Shown: positions 38,178 through 51,505, counted from the stretch's first letter. The stretch: 64,000 nucleotides of DNA from Liolophura sinensis (GCF_032854445.1 NC_088295.1:67301058-67365057), one strand, 5' to 3'. Translations and numbers: made by a program. Notes: generated by a model from the sequence alone, not told the origin.

Positions 38178-41100
38178 TATTTAAAGTGAACATAAAGTCT
38201 GCAGCTATATATATATAATAGAAAAAATGATACAGGATATAAAAATTCTACAATTTTTTGAATTCCAGAAGATGAAGTTCAGCATTAGGGATATGGCACT
38301 GACGGACAGTTCACTCCGAGTAGTCATCTTGTAGAAGCTCTTATGAACTTGGCCAGTCACTAGCGCTGAAAGCGTGACGTGATAATTGGCGGTCCCGTCA
38401 AAAAACCTATTTGCTCTCGATTGTCAGTGTGGTTTTTTATAGTCGATAGGCAGATATCAATGCAATAAACTAGATTTTGCGGTTAGCTTAAGTGTTAAAC
38501 TGATGCATTTTCAACCACACATTTGTGAGCAGGGAACTGAGAACGGCTGCCCGTGTCACAATGCGTACATGTTGGACAGATTACTGCTGTAGCTTGTCAG
38601 GGTGAGCTGGCAATAAAACTGCCTCGGGAGAGTTATTGGTTAAAGAAAATATTGTGATTTAGCAAAGTCAGATTTATTACGATTATTATATCTTCCCAAA
38701 ATCTGAATGAAAGGGTCTGTTATCAATCAGAAACTCCTGCTCTGTTCGGTGAAGTCGGTACAGCCAGCTAGACCAAATGCTTAGAAAACGAGCAGAGCAA
38801 CTAGAACACGACGGTTGTGTCCACAAACATCGCCCCGACCGAGCGTCAAACTAAAAGAATCATTGGCCTCATGAAAACGGAACAGAGCTGATGCTCTTTG
38901 ATTGGATATGAGGCGTTTTTGTATTTTCTCATTGTCACATTGTTTAATCCTGACTTTACGGGAGAGTTCCTATGTTTTGTGACGTCACTCTAGACAGCTA
39001 TAGCATGGCAAAATGGCGTCACCTAATGAGTGGCTAGGTACTGACGATTGTTTGCTATTTACTTTGATAATCAGAGTAGAATTCTTTTTAAATATTTTAG
39101 AACATTTCTGGAATACTGCTTTATTAACTAATTCAGCTTTAGTGGCTGACTTTATGTTCACTTTATGTCAAGGTGATAGGGGAGTACAATCTGCCACTAT
39201 TTAAGCATTTAAACAGTTAAAATAAAATCCTGCCTGAGGTAAATTGATAAGAGGCCGTATGACTATTTGTCAGTTATCACCATGCCGTCGCTGATCTGGT
39301 TCACTCTTTACGCCGCAAGTTTATAATCAGATTTCTATGTCATGTTGTCTCGATGTTCACCAAAACAGGTCACTGTAAAATTAACGTCAAAAGCAACAAG
39401 GTACTATTTCATTCTACTGTTCTAAATTTTAGGATATATGGGATGTTTCATTGTTTACTGTATAGCTGGAATTCCTTTGTAAGAACGCGAAACGACTGTG
39501 TGCAGAAATTATTTAAAAATATTCTTTATGATGCTCGAGACCTTGACAGAGATTTACACACAAAAAGACTTGGGTTCAAATCTAACACAATTTGTGTTGT
39601 CTTCATTCAACACAGAAATGTGTCACCCTAACCTAAAACGTGTGTTAAATAAATGTGAAGTGCATATGTTTGTGTTACAAAACAATAAAACACAAACTTG
39701 TGTTGAACCAAAATGAGGTAATTCATGAAATACAACAAAAACTTGTGTACTTTGCAACGAGTGTTGTGTCAGATTTGAAAAGAACGAGATAGAACGAGAT
39801 AGTCCTGGGGCAAAACTCATATTTTGAACCTATATCTGTGTAGGGATCTGGTATGCTCACTGCTCTCTTTTTGACAAAAGGAATAATTTTAGTTTTGAAA
39901 TTATAAATATGGACAGTAATTAAACAAAGAGTCCAGCATGCATTTCTCGCTTTGCAGCGTTTGCTACAACAAGTGTAAATGTGACGATTTCAGTCAACGT
40001 CACCAGCTATTCATTCAAAAATTGGTGTGCGAAGGACACTTCATCAAACGCCTTCACTATTACTTTCTTAAAATCTACAGTGAGCGCAACACTCTTGTTA
40101 GCAATAGTGGACAGAGTGTTCAGGATCTGTGGCGATTGTGTCATAATTTTACTTATAAAACGGCTTAACCCGGGACAATGAATGTATAAGCATGCAAGTT
40201 TTTTTACGTCAGCATGGTGCTTTTTGGAACAGTTGAAATCACAGTAGATCTAAGACAACTGTATTGAAAAACAGATGGAAGTTACTTGAATCTAATGTAC
40301 AATTTCTACGCATGATGCCTGTGAAAAAAATGGTGTATTGTGTTACTTTTTGTTTAATCGGAGGACAAAAGTAAAGTCAAATGCAGATTTTGCCAGTATA
40401 AAGCTTTTTCCAGGAGGGATCTCCTCTGTGACTTTAAAAGTCTGATATCAAAAGTTTTTACCTTCTGTTGCCTAGAAAATATTTGTAACTGTTATCACCT
40501 ACATACTGCACGCTTTGATAGGCGAAGTCCCACTTCTCGTAGCTTCACGCCTCAAAAATCAATCAAACCAATAAAGTCATATTCGCTGTCTTGTAACAAG
40601 GGAGATAATTCACAGCCAGCCTATTCACCATATTACACCAACAGTCCAGGCGGCAGTTCGATTCCTGTCACTGGTTCCACGTCGTCAGTGGTTAGCATGT
40701 TATGGAGACTTCGATTAAACCACACAAGAAACTAATCTTATTTGTCAATATTTTGCCAGGCTCCATATTAGAAAAGTTTCAAAAATATCTGGATGATATA
40801 TAGTATATATTTTACTTCCAGTGAAAGCAGAGTGTAGCCAAATGTGTTAACGTGGTGTCCAAGATGTTAGTCCTATTCGACGTGCCACGTGTTAGGTGTC
40901 AACGTACCGTAGAATTGCATTGTGGGACAGACCCTTTCATGCGTTTATCAGTCCATCCACTTCATAAATGTCGTCGTCAGGTGGCTGAAAAATTAAAACG
41001 AAAAAAGTACGACGTTAAACCCCAAACATACGTGCACCCTGAATAAAAGCCCCACAAATGCCCAGTTAGGCTATATATTCACCTAACAGTTTGCAAGACA

Positions 41101-43730
41101 ATACATTGTCAAAAATCATCTTACATATCTGACGGAAGAAGATATTAGCCCATGTATTTAAAAAGAAAGACACAGTAGACTATATACAGTAGCTAATACC
41201 TACATCTGTTATGTTTGGGAAGCGTTCATCTTTTCCCAGAAGAGCTGCTGCTTTGAATAGGTTGGCAATCTGCCCAAGTGACAAGCGCACGTTTTCCCAT
41301 CCCTTTAAAATGGGTCTTTTTAATTTTATTTTATGCCTGGAATATTTACTGTCTTTCCTGCATCACTGAAAACTGACGACTCTCTTACTTGTTACACTTT
41401 CATGTTAGCAGCAGTAGTTGCTATTTCTTTATTACTTTTTTACATATTCCTTTGGGAAATGGCCTTTTAAGTAGTTTCAGAATAGTTTTGCAATTTATGT
41501 TTCAAGCAATCGCCTTGAAACGCCCCTTCCTAGTCTACAACTGGTATATGAATGTCGGACTTGACGCTTACTTCTGTTACACTTTAGAGACCTATATTTG
41601 AAACTAACCTTTGACAAAACAGCTAAAGTAAGATATAGTAGTAGGATCACCACGAATGTGCATAATAAATGATGACCTTGTCCTATATTTACGTGAAGTA
41701 GTATACTGGCACGTCTGCATGTACTCGCATAGCCTCAGTGTAGTTTTCACATAACTGGCTTTTGTATTGCCAAGTTAGCACTCAGCGCTGCGATTATTGA
41801 TTACAAACGGACTGTAAACTGAGATAAAGACTTCTGGAAACTTGTGCCAGCAGTGTAAGTAATTTTGTACTTTTACAATGATAATGTTTGATCACGTTTC
41901 CACACAGACTGACCCACTTTTCTTTATCGGTGCATCGGAGACCTAACTATAGCGGGCCATCTGATCTGGACTGGACGTTTGTGTTTTGCTATTGCATCTG
42001 TCAACCGTAAATGAGAAAACTGTATGTGTAACGAGTACCCCACATCACCACCAACCTAACATTTACAATACTAAGGCACATTACATAGTTTCGTGTAAAA
42101 CAACCCCGAACATGTAAGTGATTTTGTGATCACACTCATCACACATGACAACTTCTGTGGCCCAAATTTAGACCATGCGCCTCGAAAGTCGGGAGACGTG
42201 GCACACCGAATGTTCAACTGGAGTAGACCCAGAATCCTCGTGGCAGCGGGGTGTTCCGGCCCGTCACAGTAGTGGGACGCTACTGTAAGCCCTTAAGTCT
42301 GACACAGAAGCAATCCATAGCCAGAAAGCAAGATGGGAATATTTTATCACAGCTAACTTGGCCATACGAACTTTATCAAATATACCATCAGGAAAAAGCA
42401 CTTTGAAGTATGTGGTGTCGAAACCCATTTTAAGGTGTTCGCGTTTTCGCACAATATGGCATGGACATACCTCGCCAGGAAGCCGCTCCTGGAGATCTTA
42501 CCGGGTTCTAGGTGACGTAATGGAGGATTGAATTACGAAATGACCTACTCGCGGGGGGAGGGGGTTGGGGCGCAAATCTCTTAATAAACTTGATGAAATG
42601 GAGGCCCTGCAACAAAACAGCCTGTAGCTGTCAGCTCCCAAAACAGTGATTGGCCCGAGCTCTTTGAACATGTTGGTCAAGGCTAGACCTCAGCCAGCCA
42701 TCATCGAATTTTCCAACAGCAACAACTTTCATCTTCCAGTATTTCATCGGCGCTAGTAATCGTCGCTCGTGTTGTTGAAGGTTGAGATATTCTGCTGTCC
42801 CCAGTGGACGTTATGATTGCCGGACATGCTTCCCAAAACAAAGTGTCGTGGGATGATAGCCCTCCACAAAATTAAAGTTCCAGACGGCCCATAAAGGAGC
42901 TTCACTCCCATCGATCTATCGCACTCCCCAGTCCAAATGATCGACTGTGGATTATCACAGATGAATCGGTCAAAATAAAATTGCAGTGGCGCAGCACTGT
43001 ATGTTTCCCGTCAGTGCAAGCGGCGTTTCTCAAGATTCTTCAGCGTTGCTTTTAAACATTTCAGCCCTTACCCGATTAAATCAGAACACAAGGTATTAAT
43101 TAACAGTAAACCCTGTCCAATCTTCAAAAAAGCTTCCTCAGTTATCCGGAGATTTTCATTGTTTCTGTCGATAGTTATTCGTTATCAACCATCCGTGCGC
43201 CGAACTGTGTTAACCACCGGTGCAAAATATCTGCCTTCCTTCGCCGTCCAAGTTAACACTGACCAGCCGTACTGCCTATCGTCAAAGAAGCTTACCAATA
43301 TGCAATAATCTGAAATAATTCCTCCTTTCAGTTAATATTGCCATAGACTGCTCGTTAGTATATGTCATTGATATAAAAAGACATATGGAGTAAAAGCAGA
43401 GCAGCGACAATAATGTGGTTGATGGCATATTATCGCGTGTAACTTGTGAAATCCGGTCTTATTTTGTGCTATATCCCAACTGTTCATGTAAATGCTATCT
43501 TAGTAGCAACTTAAGCGCCTCCTAGTTCTATGGCTTAGGCAAAATTAGATAATACTCAATATCTATTCAATCATCTCGTGACTGTACCGTTATTCCACTG
43601 TAGTTCTTTGTTAGCCTTCCTCGCCGCCTTTAATTTGATCATCCATCATCAAGTCAGTTTAAACAGGTCGTTCCTCGTCACTTTTCCCGCTCGTTAGCGT
43701 CCAAACCAATTCAGCCCCCGAATTTCAAGC
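38178..43730. repeat. Third copy of the unit tail, ending at the duplication breakpoint
   Basis: Aligns with 1-5533 and 19252-24787 and carries no supported gene. It ends abruptly at 43730. Beyond it the sequence is unique and leads into gene C. Confidence 0.85.
39555..39777 (+). mobile_element. MITE-like ACACAA/TTGTGT element (unit copy 3)
   Basis: Paralogous to 1396-1618. Confidence 0.5.
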
Positions 43731-45107
43731 ACTTCTCCAAGGCAGGCTTCCGCTCCACCACGACATTACCATAAAATTGGGCGAACCCCTAGACATTAAC
43801 AAAAACTACCCTTGCTGAGAAGGCTATCCAATTAGTTACGCTATTGTAACGGCAGATGCCTGATGGCGATCGTCCACATTCACAGCCATGTTACATTTCT
43901 AATTGTTTTCCGCACATAAAATGTCCATTTTTCAGTATTCAGGAGAGAAAATTCCTGTCAATAGCCAGGAAATCAGCGTTGAGTATTCCTTATGTAAAGT
44001 AAACCGTAGCCACCGTGTCCAACGTGTCCCAAGGTGTCTTGCCACTTTCTGGAAACATAACAATTGCAGACCTGGTCTATAGATTTCCCCCCACAACACC
44101 GTACTCGTCCTTGTGAACGGTACCTTGTTGTGTCCTATCGATTGCGCATCTTGTGAAATTAACAAATTCACAGGTTTCCAACTTTTCAAAGTATCATACA
44201 ACGTCCGAATACCTGAGTGTTACACAGTGGCCGCCTCAGAATTGAATAATAGACACCAAGATTCATAGTCATCTGAAGATGAGAATAATACCGATATTGT
44301 TCTATCACCCCACCCCACCCCCTCCACTCCTCTGTCCCGTTTATCCCTCCTGTTTTATCCGTTGCACCCTTACCGCCTATATTTATGACAACATGTACAC
44401 CCGATTTGTCACGCTTGACTTCACACATGAACTCCCAAAAGTAGAATTCAACCGCCAACAAAACAGGTGGAAGGACCCGTTTACTTGTAGTGCCACCTGT
44501 AGGGAAATTTGCGGTAACTCCTGCCATTACAACCCCGCCCCCGTGTCACCCATCCACGCTGACTTCACAGAACAGTGTGAAAGTCCCGTCTTTGACAGAT
44601 TATGTTCTGCAACCATTGCTTGGCTCGAAACCTCTGTAGTCATCAGTGCATTCTGATGCTGCTCTGCTTGATTTGGATCAAGGAGAAGAATATTACTGGG
44701 AATCTAAGGTCTATATGGCCGGTGATAGCTTTCCAGGGAAGATACACACCTGCCTTCCTACGGCCAGTGCTAGTCCCACTTTGAGTAACTTTATGGGGCA
44801 TATTAATCTGCATTTAAATCAGCAATTGTGATGCTCAGTTTGAACTGTTGGACATTAAAATTTGTTGCCTGTCTCGTTGAAATATCGGTTTTCCAATTTC
44901 TGCATCACTATATTTGACATAAAGCGTCTTGCCATGTACCCGGGTTACTCTTACTGTGATTTACTTTGCTTCACTTTACGTGCTATAGGACATACATTCT
45001 TGCCTTATCTGGTGTGAGATACATTTCCATATAGAGATGTCCAAAAGGGAATCACGCCAGTATTATGTCTGTGTTTGTGTAGTATCCACAGCCGCGCTTG
45101 CGCGCAG

Positions 45108-45176
<69 letters not shown>

Positions 45177-45398
45177 ACAAAATGTCGTATATCAAATTTT
45201 CGCAATTTTCCTTGTAAATGATGTTACGTTATGGCACTATAACCTTGACAACGTCTTTTGGGAGCAAAGGTATGAGAATTATAACGTACGAAGTTTTGGG
45301 AAAGTGGTACCCCACGTCTCCAGTTCGTCTTGTGGCAAGGCAACTCAGAGTATAATTCCTTCGATCAATATTAATGTTGCCGAATTTTTGTGTTCCAG
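43731..45398. other. Unique region upstream of gene C
   Basis: This 1.7-kb stretch shares no visible similarity with the promoter region of A and B. It should hold the promoter and leader exon of gene C, but I could not pick a convincing TATA box or donor. A 125-codon frame at 44279-44656 (cysteine-containing 'PFTCSATCREICGNSCHYN') has no counterpart elsewhere in the window and no domain I recognise. A 65-bp (TC)n run sits at 45111-45175. Confidence 0.5.
45111..45175 (+). repeat. (TC)n microsatellite
   Basis: About 32 uninterrupted TC dinucleotides some 220 bp upstream of the gene C start codon. Confidence 0.95.
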
Positions 45399-47952
45399 AT
45401 GACATCAACTGACCTCCCTGTTGTGGACTTTTCCATGCTGAATATTGCAAATGTTAGGGTTACCGAAGCACCAGTCTTACGGGAGACTGGCAGACTGAAA
45501 CCATTGGCTGATGACCTGATGAAAGCCTTAGAAGAATTCGGCTTTTGTTATTTGAAAAATCATGGGATGTCTCTTGACAAGGTTAGATACTCAAAGATAT
45601 TCCTTGAAAAAATATGTACTTGGATATAGTTTTTGCTGGATTTGTCGGGTATTTCTCAAGGTTATATCGCCCGCACAAACATTCTCAAGCCATTCGGGAC
45701 AAAACGTCATATTTCTCAACGCATCCAACAAATCGCGTCGCTTTCTTTAGGAGATGTTAGTTTAGTGTTTACGCTTGCAGCTCTTACTTATCGACAGGCA
45801 ATTATGAACTTTACGTAAGTCTAAACTATAGGAACTCAGGCATTTAAATGTTTTTTTACTGAAAGTCTAGCCGATCAAGTAAAGGATGACAAGAAATCTA
45901 TGTCCACTGTCGCCATCGGCCACCCGGATTATGACGTCTGGTTTGTTGAATGCAGTGTTGTAATACCATGCCTGTCTCACTTGGTATATACTGTGATTAT
46001 AGTCAGCAGTCCTTTTAGGCAACTTTAAAGACAATTCTCGCATTACATGTGGTAAATGTAAACTTTAATGTTGAACGAAATTTAATTAGTATCGAACTTA
46101 TAAATAGATACAAATATATATGAACCTCTACGTTTGATATCGGAAATGCAAGGACATGTAATATCAAAGACAGGTGTGACCAAAATATGCAAAACTTGAA
46201 AAATAACCCTATAATAAACATAGATCCTTATCATGGGTTGTTTTATATTTTATCTTTTCTGAGCTAACACATGGTGAACACATTAACAATTCCAAAGTAT
46301 TGTTGGTCAAAGTCTGGATAAAATTTCTTATGTCTCACCAACCTATACATAACCCTATAATAAACATACATCCTTACCATGGGTTGTTTTTATATTTTAT
46401 CTTTTCTGAGCTAACACATGGTGAATACATTAACAATTCCAAAGTATTAATGGTCTAAGTCTGGGAAAAATTTCTTATGTCTCACCAACCTATACATAAC
46501 CCTATAATCAACATACATCCTTACCATGGGTTGTTTGTTATTTTCTCTTCTCTGAGGTAACACACGGTGAATACATTAACAATTCCAAAGTATTAATGGT
46601 CAAAGTGTGGTAAAAATGTCCCACCAACCTATACATCCATGTGTAAAGGTAGTATCACGTCAGGGCTGCATGGATTTTCTCTGTTACAAATATCACAAAG
46701 CGCATGCGTAACCAATAAATGTAAATGCATGAACATAAGGCTTTAGAATGACTTGAGGTGAGGTAACAATGATCCAGCCAACCAAATTTCAATAGTCTAG
46801 ACTTAATCACGATACTTATGTTTGAGAAATCGTCTAAAATATTTTAATGCTGTATATTTTCAAGATGAGACACTTGTTTGAAGTAACCAGAGATGTATTC
46901 GCATTGCCTGAAGACGTAAAGAAAAAGTACTCCAGACGAGACGACGCTCTATATCACGGATACGGTACCAGAGAGATTGAAAGGTAAAAAAAAATCCAAT
47001 GAGACTCTTTCGCTGAAAGCCATGTTATGCCAAAAAAAAAAGAAAAGAAAATTTCATGTTTGAGGAATATTTTGAATTTTATATAACCTCTCTTATTTAT
47101 TCTCCCGGTCTGTTTCTTCTGCCCTCACTGAGTTGTTTTGACAGTTGTCATGGTTAACGTCACAACTGCAAGATACTTAATTTCCAGACTGACCACTAAG
47201 GCCATAAAAAACTGTATTTAAAGCCCTTTTAACGTCCCAAGAAAGAAGCTGGGAAACATTTTTGTACATGCATTGAATATTAAAAATAAATATTGTGAAG
47301 CACATTTTAACTAGATCCTTTACAATCAGAATAGCAATGTATACTGTATCAATTACTGATATATATTCTTGTGATATGACCCCGGGAGAGTTAAAGACGT
47401 TTTATATAAGAGTTAGTAAAGCATCATGTCTACTTATGTATATTGTACGTTTTGCTCACAAGGTCCCAGGAAGTGAACTCTGTGGAAAGGTACGAGACAT
47501 TCATGGTGTGTCCCCGACAGGCTGACGACGTACGTAGTGTAAAGATGATTTTTGACAGTGTTCAAATCCTGGCACTAGATACTGCTTTAGGCTAGCTGGA
47601 AGTTGGAATTATGTAGCTTCACCTTGTGCTTTCTAGTTTCAAAGGCTTTGCATTCGCTTAGAACATTTCTTCCGCCTCTCCAACAACATTAAAAACTGGT
47701 AAATGCTCTCTTTGTATAATTCTGTCATAATTTTGCGCTTAGTATACTTTCTTAGTTCTTTAGTTCTTTGGTGGTTTGGGTTAAGCACCGTTCTGGGAAT
47801 CGTCCTTGCGATTATTGACCCGGAACGTCCATTTTAGATGGTTCTTAGTATGTATATGTTACAACACTAGTTATATCAGTCAATGTGAGCGGGGTTGATG
47901 CTAAGGAGGAGGAGGATGGTGATGATGGTGGTGATGGTGGTGGTGGTGGTGG

Positions 47953-48048
<96 letters not shown>

Positions 48049-51000
48049 CGACGACGACGACGACGATGACGACGACGACGACGACGATGATGATGATGTC
48101 GGATATGAGGAAGTTCTCTCCCCTGTTAGCATAACGATTATTCATGACGACGGTACGTGTTTTGACAGACAGGATGAATACACTAATATGCCAAATACAA
48201 TCACGACATCTTTGGCTGTGGCACTAGTAGTTGTCACAAGTTTTATATCAATTGTTAATCAATACACATTTAAATATAAGAATGGTTATCAAATTTAGCT
48301 TCAGTCACGGGTTACGTCACTGAAATATGTAAATACAACTAAATATATGACTTGTTTTATCACTCAGCACTGGGCTCAGGAAGTGTCCGAGTTCAAACCC
48401 GCCTCTCTGGACGTGTTCTATGAGTTTCAGGAGTTTTCTTACCGTGTTTGTGACGTGATCGGGGTCGGACTTGGATTAAAGGTTTGTGTATATTTAGAAA
48501 CAACCATTTAATGGTCGATGATTTGTCGTTTTAATGTTGGATTTACTATCGCAGATTCAGGAAAGAAGACGGTTTTGAGAATGTGATTGATGTTTAACTC
48601 CAGATCATGCTGGCTTCTTTCCGGCCGTAGATGGAAAGGTCTGCCGCCGTAGTGTAAGTAAAGTATTCTTGAGTACGGCGTAAAAACACAAATCAAATAA
48701 ATAAATAAAACTGATTTGCGGTTGTACTTTACTTTAGCTTCAGAATATGTTTACCTCCCTGGTTTTTACGCTCCAGAGTATTTTCCTGTAAATCACTGTA
48801 ACTTATCCCGTTTAGGATTGTGGTTACATCAGACGATGCCACCTGGACGACCACGCGGAATTGCGAGATTCTCTCTATCATAGTTACCCGGATGACTTCA
48901 GTAAGTGACAGTGGTTCATTCTCTTCCCACTGCAAATCACTGTCAGTTCTTACCAAAACATTGCGGCTATTATGCATAGTAGTTTTATATTAACACTCAA
49001 ACAATTAATCTGATAAATTTAACAGAAAATCTGTTGCCTGAATGACGCTAAAGTATATTTTGCTGTGATAACATAATTTAACATCATGTTAGTCCAATTT
49101 ATTCTTGAGTACGGTGTAAAACATCAATCAAATAAAATAAACATAAATGTTAGTCTAATAGAATATTTATGTTGAATTAATAGAATTTGTGTGTTATATT
49201 TAACATTAGAATTTGCTGCAGTAACAGAATATATTCTAGCATCACTCAGATGCCGTTAATTAACTGAAAAAATTAACAGATTAATTTTTTCAGTGAAGGA
49301 AGAAGTTTTCGGTCTGTTTCCAGTATAGCATATGTGGTTCTTACAATCCACACATTAACATGCTTAGCCAGTGAAAGTGAGCTTCTTGGTATATTTCGGT
49401 ATAGATCAAATAGCCTTTTAAAGACAGTGAAACAGAACTGGAAAAATCTCCAGATACAACTGACTCAAAAAAATACACACAAAAAAATTGTGATGTATGA
49501 ACACAAGCTTGTGTGGTTTCCAACAAAAGTCTTGTGTCATATTTGAACAATTCTGCCTTGTGTTGAATTAACACGACATCTTGTGTTGAAAAACTGAAAA
49601 CAAGATGTGTTGGATTTTATACACAATACTTATTGCAAACTACACAAGTTTTGCACATTAATTGCCTCATTTTGGTTCAATACAAGTTGAAGTTTGTGAT
49701 TTATTAATTTGCAACACAAACATGTGTAATTCACGTGTATTTAACACATGTTTTGTGTTGGGGTAACACAGGGTCCTGTGTTAGATTTCAGCACAAGTGT
49801 TTCCTTTTTTCGTCTTCTCGTCTTTTTGTTTTCCTTCGTAGTACCTCAGCCCGGGCAAGTTCGTTTTCTGGAGCACTACGACCTTGGAACCGTGTCCTTC
49901 ATCTACCAGGACAGTGCTGGCGGACTTGAGGTAACTACAAACACTCAATCTTAATTATTTATCTTCACGCTACAATCACGTCCGCGCTAACATTTTCCAG
50001 GCCTTGATATCCAAAACGTAGTTTTTACTCATAGTTCCTGTTGGAGATTTGATGGATTGATACATTATTGGCATTCATAATAGTTATTGGTGTTCCCAAT
50101 GTATAAAGCGTGAAAACTTCAGGTGACAACAGGCCTCAGTAGCCTTAATTAATTACTTCAATGTCAAGGCCTTTCTACAAAACGTTGCTGTATTGCATTT
50201 ATTTCAGATTTGATGGATACATGCAAATCGAGCATTCATAATAGGTAAAACCTTCCCAATCTTGCAGCCTGTTCATAGGTTCTTCCATTACGTTACCTGC
50301 CCTATTGGATTTTTTTTCTGCAAATTTCTGGTTATATTTCATACCTGTTTAAAATTTGCAATTTTTAAAAAACAATTGAAATTCGTTTATATCTAGGTGA
50401 TGCGAGAATCGGGAGAGTGGATGGCTGTACCGTACATCCCGGGCACAGTGGTCATGTTAGTAGGCAAACTCATGCAAAGATGGACCAGCGACAGGCTAAA
50501 AGCTGTGGTAACACTTAGGGAACATGAATTGTCCCATCTTGTCAACCCTGCCATGTGCCAATATATTACAATTTTAATGTCTAACTACGGTGTATGGTCA
50601 AAAACATGCTTCAGAGTGGCTGACCCTGAAATATAGGATCGGAAAATAAGGGTTCGAATTGTTTGACGCTAACAGCAAGGGTCATTGTTCTGAACAAGAC
50701 AGATTTTTAGGGTTGAAACACTGACCTTATATATTTGGGACCCTCATTTTTAGAGTTGAAAACACATGCAAGTTTTTCCATTTGACTCTAAAATTTACAC
50801 TGAGGCCCCGATAGCAAAGTTGGTAGAGAATATCAGGGTCATATCTGACTGTAGTTTTTCTGGTAGTTTTGACCCTTTTCTCTTAACTGTGTAAATTTGA
50901 CCGTTGACTTTCCTTACATATAGTATATAAAGTACAACATTTAATGAGGTGAATCCGTTTCATATCCGTTAATAGTTTGAGTTGTTTGTTATAATTGAAT

Positions 51001-51214
51001 TATTCTTTTCTTTTCTTTCTGCCAGTTTCACCGTGTAGTTATTCCCCCTGACCTGGAATCCAGACGGACAGACAGACAATCCTTAACGTTCTTTCTGGTA
51101 CCGGCCGATGATTTTGAGGTCAGGTGTCTAGACGGCTCAGATAGATATGAACCTGTTACAGTAAAGAGCTACGCTGCCAAGAATACTTACGAAGGAACCC
51201 TTGTTGACGTTTAA
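45399..51214 (+). CDS. Gene C: isopenicillin-N-synthase-like 2-oxoglutarate/Fe(II) dioxygenase, complete, older paralogue
   Basis: Predicted exons: 45399-45581, 46865-46983, 47463-47529, 48368-48481, 48816-48900, 49842-49930, 50397-50507, 51026-51214, giving 318 residues ending LVDV and stop TAA. The N-terminal region reads LPVVDFSMLN and GFCYLKNHG. The metal ligands are H201 and D203 (EHYDLGT) and H258 (FHRV), with R273/S275 in DRQSLTFF. All intron phases match A and B (0, 2, 0, 0, 1, 0, 0), so the genes descend from one intron-bearing ancestor. The introns are shorter than in A. The ATG is preceded directly by the acceptor TTCCAG; an upstream in-frame GTG is not used as the start because it would lie within the intron. 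Substrate is unknown. Exon 4 is unusually close to that of gene D, suggesting gene conversion. Confidence 0.88.
46205..46634 (+). repeat. 146-147 bp tandem repeat, about 2.9 units (intron 1 of gene C)
   Basis: Units start at 46205, 46351 and 46498, each opening 'aaccctataat' and ending near 'caccaacctatacat'. The units differ at scattered positions. No homologue is seen in A, B or D. Confidence 0.9.
47907..48097 (+). repeat. (GAT)n/(GAC)n trinucleotide array (intron 3 of gene C)
   Basis: A GGT/GAT-rich start, a pure GAT core and a GAC-rich end. Intron 3 of gene D has a short GAT run at about 61596-61619 in a comparable position. Because the period is 3, reading frames stay open on both strands, giving poly-Asp or poly-Ser artefacts. 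Confidence 0.95.
49474..49795 (-). mobile_element. MITE-like palindromic ACACAA/TTGTGT element (intron 5 of gene C)
   Basis: Dense ACACAA/TTGTGTT words in both orientations. The part 49610-49790, reverse-complemented, aligns with 1396-1618, including AACCAAAATGAGG. This is an independent insertion of the same family, in the opposite orientation and immediately upstream of exon 6. Confidence 0.5.
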
Positions 51215-51505
51215 TAGTGTATCTTATCATACATGATAAAAATAATCATGAATGATTTAAAGATGGAGAAAAGACAAAAAATTAAAAATAAAAAAGTTCA
51301 GAGTTCAGAGTTCAGAGTTCAGAAAGAGTTTAAAAAGTTAGTTGTAAATTAGTTTTCTACTTTCCTTTACTGAAAAAAGGACATTAGAAAATCATTTTTG
51401 TAGGGTGGGTATTGGAATCTTTTCTTGGTATATATTGTTTTAGCATAATAATGTTCTATATGAAGATGTAACGCTTGTTTAATAAATATATTTGTGGTAG
51501 AATTT
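51215..51505 (+). other. Predicted 3' UTR of gene C
   Basis: An AATAAA at 51481-51486 is followed within about 20 bp by a GU-rich stretch (ttttgtctgttttgtgg). A short AGAGTTC run occurs at 51299-51322. Confidence 0.5.

Larger units (their letters stand above)
24788..43730 (+). repeat. Segmental tandem duplication unit 2 (18,943 bp), carries gene B
   Basis: Matches unit 1 (5534-24787) throughout. Differences noticed by eye: a 31-bp tandem duplication near 25757-25818, three fewer minisatellite units in intron 5, loss of about 109 bp of a SINE in intron 6, loss of about 45 bp of another SINE at 36867, loss of about 110 bp near 37227, and about 26 extra bp near 37931. The last 5.5 kb (38178-43730) is more diverged from the other two tails than they are from each other, and has about 58 extra bp at 43162-43220. 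Confidence 0.85.

Noticed and set aside
45390-45398. Upstream in-frame start for gene C
   Set aside because: The extra codons (GTG TTC CAG) are the end of an intron with its acceptor AG. The ATG at 45399 aligns with the paralogues.
47845-48298. Poly-Asp, poly-Ser, poly-Ile and poly-Met frames
   Set aside because: All four are translations of the same (GAT)n array in an intron of gene C.
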